Below, piece after piece: positions 26,701-36,666 of a DNA stretch of 64,000 nt. A program made the translations under genes and the position numbers. A model generated the notes under the pieces. It saw nothing but the letters and a program-made list of their open reading frames with translations, ran no database searches and was not told the DNA's origin. The DNA is taken from positions 1-64,000 of the forward strand of contig JAKURD010000015.1 in assembly GCA_022450045.1 (NCBI GenBank), in the 5' to 3' direction. The DNA comes from Gracilimonas sp. (lineage in GTDB: Bacteria > Bacteroidota > Rhodothermia > Balneolales > Balneolaceae). Numbering within the stretch: the stretch's first letter is position 1; the number at the start of each line of letters is the position of its first letter.

Positions 26701-28875
26701 TTAAAGATTCTCTAAAATGAATTCTGTCATCAAACGGTAAAGATGCCTTCTGGCATTTCCACCATAAATACTATGAGCTTTATTTGGATAGATCATCGTT
26801 TCAAACTGCACATCAGCTGCCACAAGTGCATCTATCATTTCAATGGTATTTTGATAATGCACATTATCATCTCCCGTACCGTGTACCAACAAATATGAAC
26901 CCTCGATCTGTCCTGCTTTTGTTATGGGAGCCCCTTCATTATAGCCTTCGGGGTTCAGTTGCGGCGTTTGCATAAAGCGTTCGGTGTAAATTGTGTCGTA
27001 ATATTTCCAATCCGTTACCGGGGCGACTGCAATGGCTGCACTGAAAACATCCGAACCCTCAGCCAGAACCAGTGAAGACATATACCCGCCATAACTCCAT
27101 CCCCAAATTCCTATTCGGCCTTCATCTATATAGGGAAGTTGAGCCAGGGTTTTTGCCGCTTCAACTTGATCGGCAGTTTCCAGTTGTCCTAATTTCTTGT
27201 AAGTCTGCTTTTTGAAATCCCTTCCGCGGGCGCCTGTTCCACGGTTATCTACAGAAACAACAATATATCCCTCACTCACAAGATATTGATGCCACATGGG
27301 CCGTTGTCCACTTTCAAAGTTACGGGTTACCGTTTGGCTTCCCGGTCCGCCATACACATACATCAGCATCGGATATTTTTGGGTTGAATCGAAATCTACC
27401 GGTTTCATCATATAGGCATTCAACTCCGCTCCGGTTACATTCAGGGTCATAAATTCTTTTTGAACAAACTCGTATTCATTCAGTTTCTGAGCTAATTCTG
27501 CATTGGCCTCCAGCGTTCTTACTTCATTTCCTTTTTGACGGTGAAGGGATACTTCGGCAGGTTTGTTGTAATCCGACCAGCTGTCGATATAATATTTAAA
27601 ATCACGGCTCATGTTGATGGTATGCCAGCCTTCGCCTTCCGTAAGTTTTTGCTTTCTTTTGCCATCCACGCGAACACTGTATAAATGTCTTTCAAGAGGT
27701 GACTCTTCCGCACTTACATAAAACAGGAGGTAATTTCGCTCATTATGACCAATGAAATTAGTAACATCCCATTCCCCTTCTGTAACCTGCTGAAGCTCTT
27801 GCCCCTGCATATCATAAAGGTAAATATGGTTGTAGCCATCCTTGTCGCTGGTAGTGATAAATTGTTCGCCATTCTCGAGGAAATAGAGATCATCATGAAC
27901 ATCGATCCATGTTTCACTTTCCTCGGATAGAATTACACTTGAGCTTCCGGTTTCGGCATCCGCAAAAAGCAGATCTTGTTTATTCTGAAGACGATTCATC
28001 CTTCTGATCGCCAAAAGATCATTGTCGTTTGTCCAGTTGATTCTCGGAATATATTGATCCGTTTCTTCCCCAATATCCATACTTATCGTTTCACCGGAAT
28101 CAACATGGTACACATGGATGGAAACAATAGAATTCTCCTCTCCTGCTTTAGGATACTTAAACTTAACTGCTTCCGGGTATAGGCCACCCCATTCTGTCAT
28201 AAAGAATTCATTTACCCGCTCCTCATCAAACCGGTAAAAAGCAATACGATCACCATCCGGTGACCAAAACCATGCTTTTGCAAAACCAAACTCTTCTTCA
28301 TACACCCAATCAGCTGCACCGTTTATGATCTTGTTGAACTCACCATTTTCGGTGATCTGAGTTTCGGTTCCGGTTTGCAGATCAACCCAAAACAGATTAT
28401 TGTCTCGTACAAAAGCAACCCGATCTCCCTGCGGGGAAAGTTCAGCATATTGTTGTTTTTCATCAGAATCGGTTAACTTTGAAAGTTCTCCGGAATTCAT
28501 ATCATATACAAAATAATTCTCGCGGGTACTACGCCTCCAGATCTGCTCTACATCCGTACGGATAAGCAATTTTGATTCATCTGCTGAGAATTGGTAACCC
28601 TGAATATTGAATGGCTTTTCTCCACTGCTTCCCTCAAAATCATCCCCATTAAAAAGAACCTGCTCAGTGCCATCCAAAATATTGAAACGGATGATCTTAT
28701 TATCTCGGGTAGCCGAGTAGTATTCACCATCATTCATCCATCGTATATTTTGCACGTTATTTGAAGAAAAAGTATCATCAAAAACATGCTCAAATTCGAT
28801 GGGCTTCTTATCCTGGGCAATAGCCGTAACGGAGCACATTGCAAATAACAGAATCGAAAGTTTCAGTATTTTCAT
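26701..28875 (-). CDS. Secreted S9B dipeptidyl peptidase IV
   Basis: 724 residues with a signal peptide (MKILKLSILLFAMCSVTAIAQ). An N-terminal beta-propeller (about 30-470) carries DWVYEEEF, the paired-glutamate motif that anchors substrate amino groups in DPP-IV. The alpha/beta hydrolase domain has catalytic S594 in GWSYGG, D669 in GTGDDNVH and H701 in NKAHSI. It removes X-Pro or X-Ala dipeptides from peptide N-termini in the periplasm or at the surface. A terminator separates it from accD upstream. Confidence 0.93.
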   Translation of the reverse strand: MKILKLSILLFAMCSVTAIAQDKKPIEFEHVFDDTFSSNNVQNIRWMNDGEYYSATRDNKIIRFNILDGTEQVLFNGDDFEGSSGEKPFNIQGYQFSADESKLLIRTDVEQIWRRSTRENYFVYDMNSGELSKLTDSDEKQQYAELSPQGDRVAFVRDNNLFWVDLQTGTETQITENGEFNKIINGAADWVYEEEFGFAKAWFWSPDGDRIAFYRFDEERVNEFFMTEWGGLYPEAVKFKYPKAGEENSIVSIHVYHVDSGETISMDIGEETDQYIPRINWTNDNDLLAIRRMNRLQNKQDLLFADAETGSSSVILSEESETWIDVHDDLYFLENGEQFITTSDKDGYNHIYLYDMQGQELQQVTEGEWDVTNFIGHNERNYLLFYVSAEESPLERHLYSVRVDGKRKQKLTEGEGWHTINMSRDFKYYIDSWSDYNKPAEVSLHRQKGNEVRTLEANAELAQKLNEYEFVQKEFMTLNVTGAELNAYMMKPVDFDSTQKYPMLMYVYGGPGSQTVTRNFESGQRPMWHQYLVSEGYIVVSVDNRGTGARGRDFKKQTYKKLGQLETADQVEAAKTLAQLPYIDEGRIGIWGWSYGGYMSSLVLAEGSDVFSAAIAVAPVTDWKYYDTIYTERFMQTPQLNPEGYNEGAPITKAGQIEGSYLLVHGTGDDNVHYQNTIEMIDALVAADVQFETMIYPNKAHSIYGGNARRHLYRLMTEFILENL

Positions 28876-28890
28876 AAAAATATTCTGGGT

Positions 28891-28925
28891 TTAAAAAAGA
28901 AAAGAACGCTATTCGCATTCTTTTC
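28891..28925 (-). terminator. Rho-independent terminator of accD
   Basis: GAAAAGAACGC (28899-28909) pairs with GCATTCTTTTC (28915-28925) with one mismatch. On the minus strand the stem runs into a tract of seven T. It separates accD from the peptidase gene. Confidence 0.65.
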
Positions 28926-28948
28926 GGTATTAAGTATTTGGAAAAAAA

Positions 28949-29794
28949 TTAGTTTTTGTGAAGAACCAATTTGAGCAGTTTTGTTAGCTTTGTTTTCATC
29001 TTGGTCCTTGGCACTATAAAATCAAGAAAGCCGTGTTCTAATAAATATTCAGACGTCTGGAACCCTTCCGGAAGATCCCTCCCGATGGTTTGCCTGATAA
29101 CACGAGGGCCTGCAAATCCAATCAAAGCTCCGGGTTCGGCTATATTAAAATCACCCAGCATGGCATAACTTGCAGTTACCCCACCGGTTGTAGGATCAGT
29201 CATGTAAGAGATATATGGTACCTTGGCTTCCTCCAGCTGAGCCAGTTTTGCGGATGTTTTCGCCATCTGCATTAAACTGAGAACACTTTCCATCATCCGG
29301 GCACCACCTGTTTGAGAGATAATAATAAGCGGTATCTTGTTCTCGCGGGCATGATCAATAGCAATTCCAAGTCGCTCTCCCACAACCGAGCCCATACTTC
29401 CTCCTATAAAAGAGAAATCCATGCAGGCTACCACAAGATCGAGCTTGTTCATTTTTCCTACTCCAACCCGAGCTGCATCTGAAAGGCCGGTTTTATCCTG
29501 ATATTCTTTCAGACGGTCTTTATACTTCTTACGATCTTCAAACTCAAGAGGATCGGTAGGCTGTATTTCCTGTCCCAGCTCTTTGAATTTTCCGTTATCA
29601 AAAATAATTTCAAAATACTTTTCACTTCCAATCCTAAAGTGATATCCGCTAAGCGGGTCAACCCAAAGATTATCTTCCAGTTCACGCTTATGGATGGTCT
29701 CACCGGTAGTAGGAACTTTGATCCAAACCCCTTCCGGCATTTCTTTTCGGGTGTTGGTCTGAATGTTTTCGTCTTTTCTTTTAAACCACGACAT
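28949..29794 (-). CDS. accD: Acetyl-CoA carboxylase carboxyltransferase subunit beta, lacking zinc-finger cysteines
   Basis: 281 residues. The crotonase-like carboxyltransferase domain is well conserved ([15 protein letters not shown], then [39 protein letters not shown]). With AccA it transfers carboxyl from biotin to acetyl-CoA for fatty acid synthesis. In the N-terminal region the usual two CxxC pairs are replaced: [16 protein letters not shown] and [15 protein letters not shown] contain no cysteine, so the zinc ribbon cannot bind zinc. I recall the same loss in flavobacterial AccD, so it is a group trait rather than damage. tsaB lies 82 bp upstream on the same strand. Confidence 0.93.
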   Translation of the reverse strand: MSWFKRKDENIQTNTRKEMPEGVWIKVPTTGETIHKRELEDNLWVDPLSGYHFRIGSEKYFEIIFDNGKFKELGQEIQPTDPLEFEDRKKYKDRLKEYQDKTGLSDAARVGVGKMNKLDLVVACMDFSFIGGSMGSVVGERLGIAIDHARENKIPLIIISQTGGARMMESVLSLMQMAKTSAKLAQLEEAKVPYISYMTDPTTGGVTASYAMLGDFNIAEPGALIGFAGPRVIRQTIGRDLPEGFQTSEYLLEHGFLDFIVPRTKMKTKLTKLLKLVLHKN

Positions 29795-29876
29795 ATGCTT
29801 CTTTTTATGTTTTTTCAGAACCTTAAAATAAAGATTCTGATGCTTAATTCTGAATCTGTTTTGGTTAGAATCAGAC

Positions 29877-30533
29877 TTACATTTTTGAATTATTGACCAG
29901 GCTGCTTTTCAAATAATTGGATTCAAGTTCTTCTGCGGTCGTTCCCATGAAATGATCATCTTTTGCGGGACTATTGAACAGATGGATCAACTGCCTGGCT
30001 GATATCCTGGATTCTTCCAGAATGGTAAGCTCCTTTAACTTTTCGGCATCCAATCTGTTAACTCCGGTCCCGATGATCTGATCGCCGGGTTTGATCAACC
30101 CATTTATTTCATCAAGTTCCAGGATCCCGGATTTCGTTAATACTTCTAACCGCTCCCTTTTTTCAAACTTTTGATGATATAAGTGTTTTCTTCTGGCGTT
30201 GATCACAGCGTGCACCGTTCCTGCCTCAGCAGCCAAAGCAAACCCTGCGAGCGTATTCCCCGCATAGATCTTTACATCCAAACCAAACAACATTCCTTTA
30301 ACGGCACTTGCAGCTATTCGGAGTCCGGTATAAGAACCGGGACCTGAGCTCACCAAAACGGTATCCAGATCTTTCAGTTGAAACGCATGCTCCTCCATTA
30401 GCTCCCGAATAAAGGTAAAGATCAATTCGGAATGGGAACCCTTTCGCCCGGTTCGTTTTTCGAATATCTCCCCTTGTGCATTTAGGAAGACAATGGAACA
30501 AATATTGGTAGCAGTTTCAACAGCAAGTATCAT
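29877..30533 (-). CDS. tsaB: tRNA threonylcarbamoyladenosine biosynthesis protein TsaB
   Basis: 218 residues of the ASKHA-type fold. Its N-terminal MILAVETAT and the segment [16 protein letters not shown] are diagnostic of TsaB. It is the non-catalytic partner of TsaD in making the t6A modification of tRNAs. Neither tsaD nor tsaE is nearby. pyrC ends 27 bp upstream of its start, on the same strand. Confidence 0.92.
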   Translation of the reverse strand: MILAVETATNICSIVFLNAQGEIFEKRTGRKGSHSELIFTFIRELMEEHAFQLKDLDTVLVSSGPGSYTGLRIAASAVKGMLFGLDVKIYAGNTLAGFALAAEAGTVHAVINARRKHLYHQKFEKRERLEVLTKSGILELDEINGLIKPGDQIIGTGVNRLDAEKLKELTILEESRISARQLIHLFNSPAKDDHFMGTTAEELESNYLKSSLVNNSKM

Positions 30534-30560
30534 GCATTCCCTGAGATCGAAGTATTATTT

Positions 30561-31841
30561 TTATCGGAGTTCGTTAAGTACCAATTGCCCTTTATTGAAA
30601 ATCCCAACCGCACGCCCGGTGAGTTTTTCATTTAAATACGGAGAATTTTTAGATTTTGAGCGCACATTATTAGGGGTGAACGTCCATTCTTCATTCGTAT
30701 TGAAAAATGTCAGATTAGCTTTAGCGCCTTCTTTGATCTCCGGGATATGAAGACTCAGGATCTCCCGTGGCTTATATACCAATTTATCCATCAACTGCTG
30801 TAGATCAAGTTTCTTGGTTTGAAAGAGTCTTTTGTTCGAAATTGCCCAGGCTGTCTCCAGTCCAATTATGCCATTTGGAGCATACATGAATTCCACTTCT
30901 TTTTCCTCAATGGCATGTGGCGCATGATCGGTACAAATGGCGTCAATGGTTCCGTCAACTAAGCCTTCCACCATCGCATCCACATCCTCCTGTGTTCGCA
31001 GCGGCGGGTGCATCTTAAAATTCGTATTGAAATTCGTGCGATCAATTTCTTCATCCGTCAGATCAAAATGGTGGGCACAAACTTCTGTTGTAACCTTGAT
31101 GCCTTTTTTCTTGGCTTGCCTCACCAAATCTACCCCTTCCTTCGTACTGATGTGAGCAACATGGATATGTCCGCCGATATACTCCGCAAGTAAAATATCA
31201 CGTGCAATCATTACCTCTTCTGCAATACCGGGCGTTCCATCCAAGCCAAGCCGGGTTGAAACTTTACCTTCATTCATATGTCCGGGACGGGAAAGCGCCA
31301 GATCTTCCTCATGATTGATGATCGGCATTCCCAGCATCGAAGAATATTCGAGCGCCACACGCATAACCTGAGAATCATACACCGGATCACCATCATCACT
31401 GAAAGCCACTGCCCCGCCCTCTTTCATGTCTGCCATTTCTGCTATGGATTCCCCTTTACGCTCTTTGGTTACACACGCGATCGGATGCACATCAACCGGT
31501 AATTTTTCTGCTTTTTTAATGATGTATTCTACCACATCACGGGTATGCGTAGCCGGCTTGGTATTGGGCATACAAGCTACCGCGGTAAAGCCTCCAAAAG
31601 CTGCTGCATCGCATCCCGTTTTTATCGTTTCCTTGTGCTCAAAACCGGGTTCGCGCAGGTGAACATGCATATCCATCCATCCCGGAGAAACATAAGCGCC
31701 TTTAAAATCATGCGTATCTTCACCTTTTGCTGCTTTCAGTCCGGAGCCGATCTCTTTGATCACTCCCTCCCCAATGCGAAGGTCAACGGTATCTTTACCT
31801 TTATGAGCGTTGCTGACTGGCTTTACATTTTTGAGGAGCAT
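30561..31841 (-). CDS. pyrC: Dihydroorotase (type I)
   Basis: 426 residues. The metal site is shown by H59 and H61 in DMHVHLREPG; later ligands are in INHEEDLALS, HVAHIST and CTDHAPH. Catalyses ring closure of carbamoyl aspartate in pyrimidine synthesis. The HLREPG form places it in the class I dihydroorotase/allantoinase branch; dihydroorotase is favoured by length and by CTDHAPHAIEEK. Confidence 0.9.
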   Translation of the reverse strand: MLLKNVKPVSNAHKGKDTVDLRIGEGVIKEIGSGLKAAKGEDTHDFKGAYVSPGWMDMHVHLREPGFEHKETIKTGCDAAAFGGFTAVACMPNTKPATHTRDVVEYIIKKAEKLPVDVHPIACVTKERKGESIAEMADMKEGGAVAFSDDGDPVYDSQVMRVALEYSSMLGMPIINHEEDLALSRPGHMNEGKVSTRLGLDGTPGIAEEVMIARDILLAEYIGGHIHVAHISTKEGVDLVRQAKKKGIKVTTEVCAHHFDLTDEEIDRTNFNTNFKMHPPLRTQEDVDAMVEGLVDGTIDAICTDHAPHAIEEKEVEFMYAPNGIIGLETAWAISNKRLFQTKKLDLQQLMDKLVYKPREILSLHIPEIKEGAKANLTFFNTNEEWTFTPNNVRSKSKNSPYLNEKLTGRAVGIFNKGQLVLNELR

Positions 31842-32032
31842 AGGTGTGATTTTGGCTTAAAAGTTCGACCGCAAATATACCGTCTTTCTGCCCTAAACCA
31901 CAAAAGAGAGAAAGAATGAATTCCTTCTCTTTCCGAAAGGACATATAGCCGCAAAGAATTACGATCTTTCCAAAGAATGCCTGTCTTCCATTGCGCGGGC
32001 GAAGTCCTCAAGGACTTCTTTTGAAAAAATTT

Positions 32033-32476
32033 TTAACGTCGCATCACCACAAAATCCCCTTCAAATTCAGCCAGTACGTCTTCGCTATTCTTAATCTTTG
32101 CCTTCAATGTGATACGTGCCTTCCCAAAACGTCCGTACATCTCCATAAACTTTTCAATGGCCTCTTTTTCAGGGATAATGAGCTCAGAAGTAAAATCATC
32201 TTTCACGGGTTTTATATAATTGGTTGCGCTTCGCCCGATCACGATACGAGGCACCGATTCTTCCTCGTTGAACAACATTCGCAAATAAGACCACCCGGTG
32301 GTGATCAACAGACTGCTGATACTTCCTCCAAATGCCGTTGAACGATGATTGATGTTATTTGACAACGGAGCTTCAAATTTCACCTCATCCTGCGAAAATG
32401 AAACGACCTTCACTCCCAATGCTTTGGTAATAGGGATATGTTTATAAAGGTATTGTTCGATCTCTGTTTTGGTCAT
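32033..32476 (-). CDS. YiiD C-terminal-type hotdog thioesterase
   Basis: 147 residues with a hotdog-fold pattern: PITKALGVKVVSFSQDEVKF, then a helix after INHRSTAFGGSISSLLITTG, and NYIKPVKDDFTSELIIP. This matches the putative thioesterase domain (YiiD_C/DUF4442). The substrate is probably an acyl-CoA or acyl-ACP. It is separated by 190 bp from pyrC, in which I see no feature. Confidence 0.75.
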   Translation of the reverse strand: MTKTEIEQYLYKHIPITKALGVKVVSFSQDEVKFEAPLSNNINHRSTAFGGSISSLLITTGWSYLRMLFNEEESVPRIVIGRSATNYIKPVKDDFTSELIIPEKEAIEKFMEMYGRFGKARITLKAKIKNSEDVLAEFEGDFVVMRR

Positions 32477-32677
32477 TGGATTGAATATATATTATTAAAG
32501 GATTGAAATCTTTCTGCAGGCCTGAAGACATTGGCTTGTTAATTTCCATGCCTGAAAATATAACAAATGATGTTATCCCCCTATCAACTTTCAACTTTCA
32601 AAAACCACTCACTTTACCACTTCATCACTCTTTTTAAACCTCTATATTTAACCTCGACTTTGAACTGAAATTCACCC

Positions 32678-33880
32678 ATGTCCGACAAACAGATCCCATT
32701 TCTATTCGATATCCCCACCGTATCGCAGCTCACCGATAAGATCAAAAATGTATTGGAGCAGAATTTCATCGATATTTTGGTGGAAGGCGAAACCAGTAAT
32801 GTGAATCAAAGCAGGAACGGGCATTATTATTTTACGCTGAAGGATTCCGAGGCTTCCCTGCCCTGCGTGATCTGGCGAAGTACCGCTCAGCGACTTGATA
32901 TCAACCTAACCGACGGGCAGCAAATCGTGGTCGGAGGAGATATTCAGGTATATGCTCCTCACGGCCGATATCAAATGATTGTGAGTTTGGTTCAGCAGGC
33001 TGGTATAGGGAAACTCCAGCAGGCGTTTGAAAAGCTGAAAGCAAAATTAAAAGAAGAAGGTTTATTTGAAGACCGGCACAAAACGCCTCTCCCTAAATTT
33101 CCCGAACGCATTGGAGTGGTAACTTCAGCTACCGGAGCTGCCTTTCAGGATATTCGTTCTACTCTTGAGAAACGATGGCCTCTCGCTACCGTTAAACTCT
33201 ATCACGCCAGCGTGCAGGGAATGAATGCAGCGCCTGAGATTGTGAAAGGAATCGAGTATTTCTCTTCCCAAAAAAATGTAAATGTGGTCATTATCGGACG
33301 GGGCGGCGGTTCACTGGAAGACCTTTGGCCTTTCAATGAGGAAGCAGTGGCTCGCGCTGTTTTTGCGAGTGAGATTCCCATCATCAGTGCGGTAGGACAT
33401 GAAGTCGATTTTTCCATCTCTGATTTCATAGCTGATGCCCGTGCCGCTACCCCGACCCAGGCGGCAGTGGTTGCCGTTCCTGATATCAATGAAATTCGAT
33501 TTTTAGTGGAGGATTATTCCAAACGACTGGAAATGAATACCACAGGAGCCATTCAGCTTTATAAGGAGAAAGTAGCAAACATGGCGAAGTCGCACGCCTT
33601 GTTAGCAGTTAAACAGAAAATGGAATCGGCTCGGTCACGAATTCTCACACTCGATCAAAACCTGAAACACCGAACAGAAACCTTATTCAGAAACCACAAA
33701 GAGAAACTAACCGGGTATAAGCACATCCTGGATAAGAAAAATCTAAACGGGCCGCTTGAAAAAGGCTTTGCTCGAATCTGGCAAGGAGATAAATGGATCC
33801 GGTCTTCAGTTTCTATGGCAGATGAAAAAGACTTTGATATTGAATGGAGCGACGGAAAGAAAAAAATAAAAAGACTTTAA
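32678..33880 (+). CDS. xseA: Exodeoxyribonuclease VII large subunit
   Basis: 400 residues. An N-terminal OB fold (ILVEGETSNVNQSRNGHYYF) is followed by the catalytic domain with GVVTSATGAAFQDI, VIIGRGGGSLEDLWPFN and ISAVGHEVDFSISDFIAD, then a coiled coil (about 265-350). It cuts single-stranded DNA together with XseB; no xseB follows. Its stop codon overlaps the stop of the convergent pheA in the shared TTAA at 33877-33880. Confidence 0.93.
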   Translation: MSDKQIPFLFDIPTVSQLTDKIKNVLEQNFIDILVEGETSNVNQSRNGHYYFTLKDSEASLPCVIWRSTAQRLDINLTDGQQIVVGGDIQVYAPHGRYQMIVSLVQQAGIGKLQQAFEKLKAKLKEEGLFEDRHKTPLPKFPERIGVVTSATGAAFQDIRSTLEKRWPLATVKLYHASVQGMNAAPEIVKGIEYFSSQKNVNVVIIGRGGGSLEDLWPFNEEAVARAVFASEIPIISAVGHEVDFSISDFIADARAATPTQAAVVAVPDINEIRFLVEDYSKRLEMNTTGAIQLYKEKVANMAKSHALLAVKQKMESARSRILTLDQNLKHRTETLFRNHKEKLTGYKHILDKKNLNGPLEKGFARIWQGDKWIRSSVSMADEKDFDIEWSDGKKKIKRL

Positions 33881-35016
33881 CTCTCCTGCTTTGGATAACA
33901 ACCCAATATCTTTAGTTCTTCGGCCTTAGCAGCAAGCTTTTCAAGCCCGTTTGAGACTTCCTCGTCTTCAATATTTCCATGAATATCGAGGTAGAATGAA
34001 TATCTGAACGGCTCATTCATTCTTGGGCGCGATTCCAGCTTCGCCATATTGATCTTGTGGTTGTGCAGGATATTCAGGCATTCGATGAGTGAACCTTCTT
34101 CATTGGAAGTGACCATCATCAATGATGTTTTCGCGGGGATCTGAATATCTACCTTCACAGGCTCTCTGGCAGCCACTACAAAGCGGGTATAATTTTCACG
34201 CTGATTTGCAATGTCATTTTCAATCACGTGTAACCCATACAGATCTGCAGCATGGGCGCCGGCGATAGCTGCCTGGGTGATATCTCCGTCTTCCAGGATC
34301 TTTTTAGCCGACATAGCCGTATCCAGGTATGATTCCACTTTACAGCGCGGTAATCTGGATAAGAACGATGTGCACTGAGCAATGGCCTGGGGATGAGATA
34401 AAATCCGTCGGATCTTTGAAAGCTCAACCGGCTCTACTGACATCAGGCAATGCACCACTTTCAAGATCTCCTCACCCACAATATGCACATTCTCCTTTCC
34501 TACAATATCATAGGTATCGTTGATGGAACCCGCCGTAGTGTTCTCTATCGGCAAGATCGCATAATCCACTTTCTCCTCCATCAGCGCCTGCGCAGCCTGT
34601 TGAAACGTGTCATACCCAATGGCATCTACTTTAGAGTACCGCTCACTGAAGTGGCGAGAAGCCGCAAGATGACTGTAAGCCCCATCCGTACCCTGATAAG
34701 AAACCCGGATCTGGTCACCGTCTGCTTTTTCATTCTGATGATCGACCAAGGAATGGGTTTGAAATCGCACCGAATTGGTGATGATCTCCCGAAATAAATG
34801 TTCCGCATAATACCGGTCTAAACCAACCTCATGTGCAAGGTCCCGAATATGATTCAGCAGCAGCTCCTCCCGTTCCAGATCACGAATGCCCTGTTCGTTC
34901 TTAAGTTTCAGCTCTGAGACTTTCTTCACCAGATCCTGTCGCTTAGCCAGTGCTTTTAAGATCGTGCGGTCAGTATCATCCAGCTTCTTGCGGATGGAAT
35001 CTAAATTATCAGACAT
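33877..35016 (-). CDS. pheA: Bifunctional chorismate mutase/prephenate dehydratase
   Basis: 379 residues. An AroQ-type chorismate mutase domain (about 1-90; DSIRKKLDDTDRTILKALAK) leads to the prephenate dehydratase domain (VSYQGTDGAYSHLAA, LPIENTTAGSINDTYD, and the catalytic NYTRF). A C-terminal ACT domain carries ESRPRMNEPFRYSFYLD, the phenylalanine-binding ESRP motif that mediates feedback inhibition. It makes phenylpyruvate for phenylalanine. Confidence 0.93.
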   Translation of the reverse strand: MSDNLDSIRKKLDDTDRTILKALAKRQDLVKKVSELKLKNEQGIRDLEREELLLNHIRDLAHEVGLDRYYAEHLFREIITNSVRFQTHSLVDHQNEKADGDQIRVSYQGTDGAYSHLAASRHFSERYSKVDAIGYDTFQQAAQALMEEKVDYAILPIENTTAGSINDTYDIVGKENVHIVGEEILKVVHCLMSVEPVELSKIRRILSHPQAIAQCTSFLSRLPRCKVESYLDTAMSAKKILEDGDITQAAIAGAHAADLYGLHVIENDIANQRENYTRFVVAAREPVKVDIQIPAKTSLMMVTSNEEGSLIECLNILHNHKINMAKLESRPRMNEPFRYSFYLDIHGNIEDEEVSNGLEKLAAKAEELKILGCYPKQES

Positions 35017-35085
35017 GTTTTACATATTCTTTTGAGTGAGTAGTGCAAAGTAGTAAATGTGTGGCCTTTTTAAAGGACCAATTCT

Positions 35086-36174
35086 TTATTCATCTTCATG
35101 CCAGCCAAACCTTCTCTGTAAGGAGTCTATGGTTAAGGAATGCCGTTCGGTGCCTCGTGTACCCAAGAGAAAACCAACGGGTTTAAGGCTTTCAACGTTT
35201 TCACACACGATCTTGAATAATCCCAGGTAAGGGATAATTATAAGCATGCCCGGCAGTCCCCATACCATACCGGCGGCTATAAGTGAGAAGATAATCACCA
35301 GCGGGTTTATCTCTACATAGGAACCGGTGATATTCGGGGTGAGAATATTATTTTCAATGAATTGTACGATCAAAAATTGAATGATCACCGCAATTGCTAA
35401 AGAAGGGCTTTGGGTTCCCAATACGAATAAAAGTACAACCCCATACCCAAGTACGGTTCCCAAATAAGGTATGAGATTGAACAGTGCGGCAATCACGCCA
35501 AATAGTAAAGCATATTCAATGCCGATTAAATAAAACCCAAGGGAATTTAATCCTACCAGAATAAAGCAGACGATCAAAAGTCCTTTTAGATATCGTGGAA
35601 CCACCTCAGAAGCCTGATCAATAATGTTTTGCACGGTATCTTCTTGCTGGCTGTCGATAAGCATGGAAATAAAATCCCGAAATTTATTCCGATAAAAGAG
35701 CAGGAGAAAAGTGTAAACCGGTAATAAACCGATACTAAGCAGAGTGTTTGTTGTGGCATTGAAAAGTTGTGAGATGTATTGCCCTGTTTCTCCAAGATCT
35801 CTTATGAAACCGTCTATTCCATCACTGGAAATACCGGTAAATGCTGTAATGGAACCTAATATGGACTGTAGATTGCCTTCAAACTGTTCTTTGATCTTCG
35901 GAAAGTCTTCTGTGAAGTTAGCCGATAAAGCACTAACGCTAAATATGATGCCTGCTAAAAACACGATAAACCCGATCACTACGATCAGGTTTGTCACTAT
36001 TCTCGGCACTTTGTGTTTTTCCAGCCAATCGGCGTATGGGAATAAAAGATAAGCCAGCATTATGCTCAGAAAAAGGGGCACCAACAGCTGCTGAGTCAGT
36101 ATTAAGGCAGCAACTGTTAAAAATAGAAACGCCAGCCAGATGGCGGATCGAAGTAAAAGCGGGTATTTTTTCAT
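35086..36174 (-). CDS. AI-2E family transporter (PF01594-type permease)
   Basis: 362 residues with about seven to eight membrane helices. The family hallmark is near the C-terminus: NLIPYLGTVLG, FIENNILTPNITGSYVEINP, then AAGMVWGLPGMLIIIPY. Members export small molecules, AI-2 being one example, or act as Na+/H+ antiporters; the substrate here is unknown. The upstream intergenic region contains a palindrome CAAGGG-TTGCAAC-CCCTTG at 36225-36243. Confidence 0.85.
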   Translation of the reverse strand: MKKYPLLLRSAIWLAFLFLTVAALILTQQLLVPLFLSIMLAYLLFPYADWLEKHKVPRIVTNLIVVIGFIVFLAGIIFSVSALSANFTEDFPKIKEQFEGNLQSILGSITAFTGISSDGIDGFIRDLGETGQYISQLFNATTNTLLSIGLLPVYTFLLLFYRNKFRDFISMLIDSQQEDTVQNIIDQASEVVPRYLKGLLIVCFILVGLNSLGFYLIGIEYALLFGVIAALFNLIPYLGTVLGYGVVLLFVLGTQSPSLAIAVIIQFLIVQFIENNILTPNITGSYVEINPLVIIFSLIAAGMVWGLPGMLIIIPYLGLFKIVCENVESLKPVGFLLGTRGTERHSLTIDSLQRRFGWHEDE

Positions 36175-36379
36175 AAAAAATTATATAAATATGTAGTAGT
36201 GTTGAGTCATCTGTGAAATGTCGGCAAGGGTTGCAACCCCTTGTCTCAGGTTACACTTCCCTTCCCATAGCCTACTCACATTATGTACCTATTCCCTGTT
36301 TGGATTGGTAACAGATAACCACCTACCGGTATTCTACCCGGCAACTGAACATGGCCATGATGCCAGACTCTTAAAGTAA

Positions 36380-36595
36380 TTAGTTAAAGAACTGATTCAA
36401 TATCGACTTGGGTTTATTTCCTCCAAGTGGTATTCGGGCCGTTATGTTCCAGGTATTTCCCTTTTCACTTAGCCTTCCTTTAGGATAGTAAAATCTTGTA
36501 TAATCAAAAGCGAGGTAGCCCAGATCAATTCCAAATCCACCGGTTTGAATCGTATAGGGTAAGTTTAGTTCTGACGTTACACTTTCGCAGAGAAT
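36380..36595 (-). pseudogene. Remnant of an outer-membrane beta-barrel gene (C-terminal end)
   Basis: Reading the minus strand there is a start-less open frame of about 70 codons that ends in TAA at 36380. Its sequence, YTIQTGGFGIDLGYLAFDY, then TRFYYPKGRLSEKGNTWNIT and ARIPLGG, alternates polar and aromatic residues like the last strands of an outer-membrane barrel. An in-frame TGA lies directly upstream and there is no ATG. I read it as the decayed 3' end of a lost gene. Chance is possible, but the amphipathic strand pattern is good. Confidence 0.45.
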
Positions 36596-36607
36596 GAGTC
36601 AAGAACA

Positions 36608-36636
36608 AAAAAGCCGGATATAGTGCCCGGCTTTTT
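36608..36636 (-). terminator. Rho-independent terminator of pgk
   Basis: A perfect 10-bp stem AAAAAGCCGG (36608-36617) with CCGGCTTTTT (36627-36636) and a 9-base loop. It lies 30 bp past the pgk stop on the minus strand, with T residues on both sides, so it may work in both directions. Confidence 0.8.
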
Positions 36637-36666
36637 AAAACATATCCATTCATATTCACTATTCTC

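Larger units (their letters stand above)
36175..36666. other. 492-bp gap with a palindrome, a beta-barrel gene remnant and the pgk terminator
   Basis: From left to right: the promoter zone of the AI-2E gene including the CAAGGG...CCCTTG palindrome (36225-36243), a stretch without visible features (36244-36379), the remnant at 36380-36595, and the terminator at 36608-36636. Confidence 0.6.
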
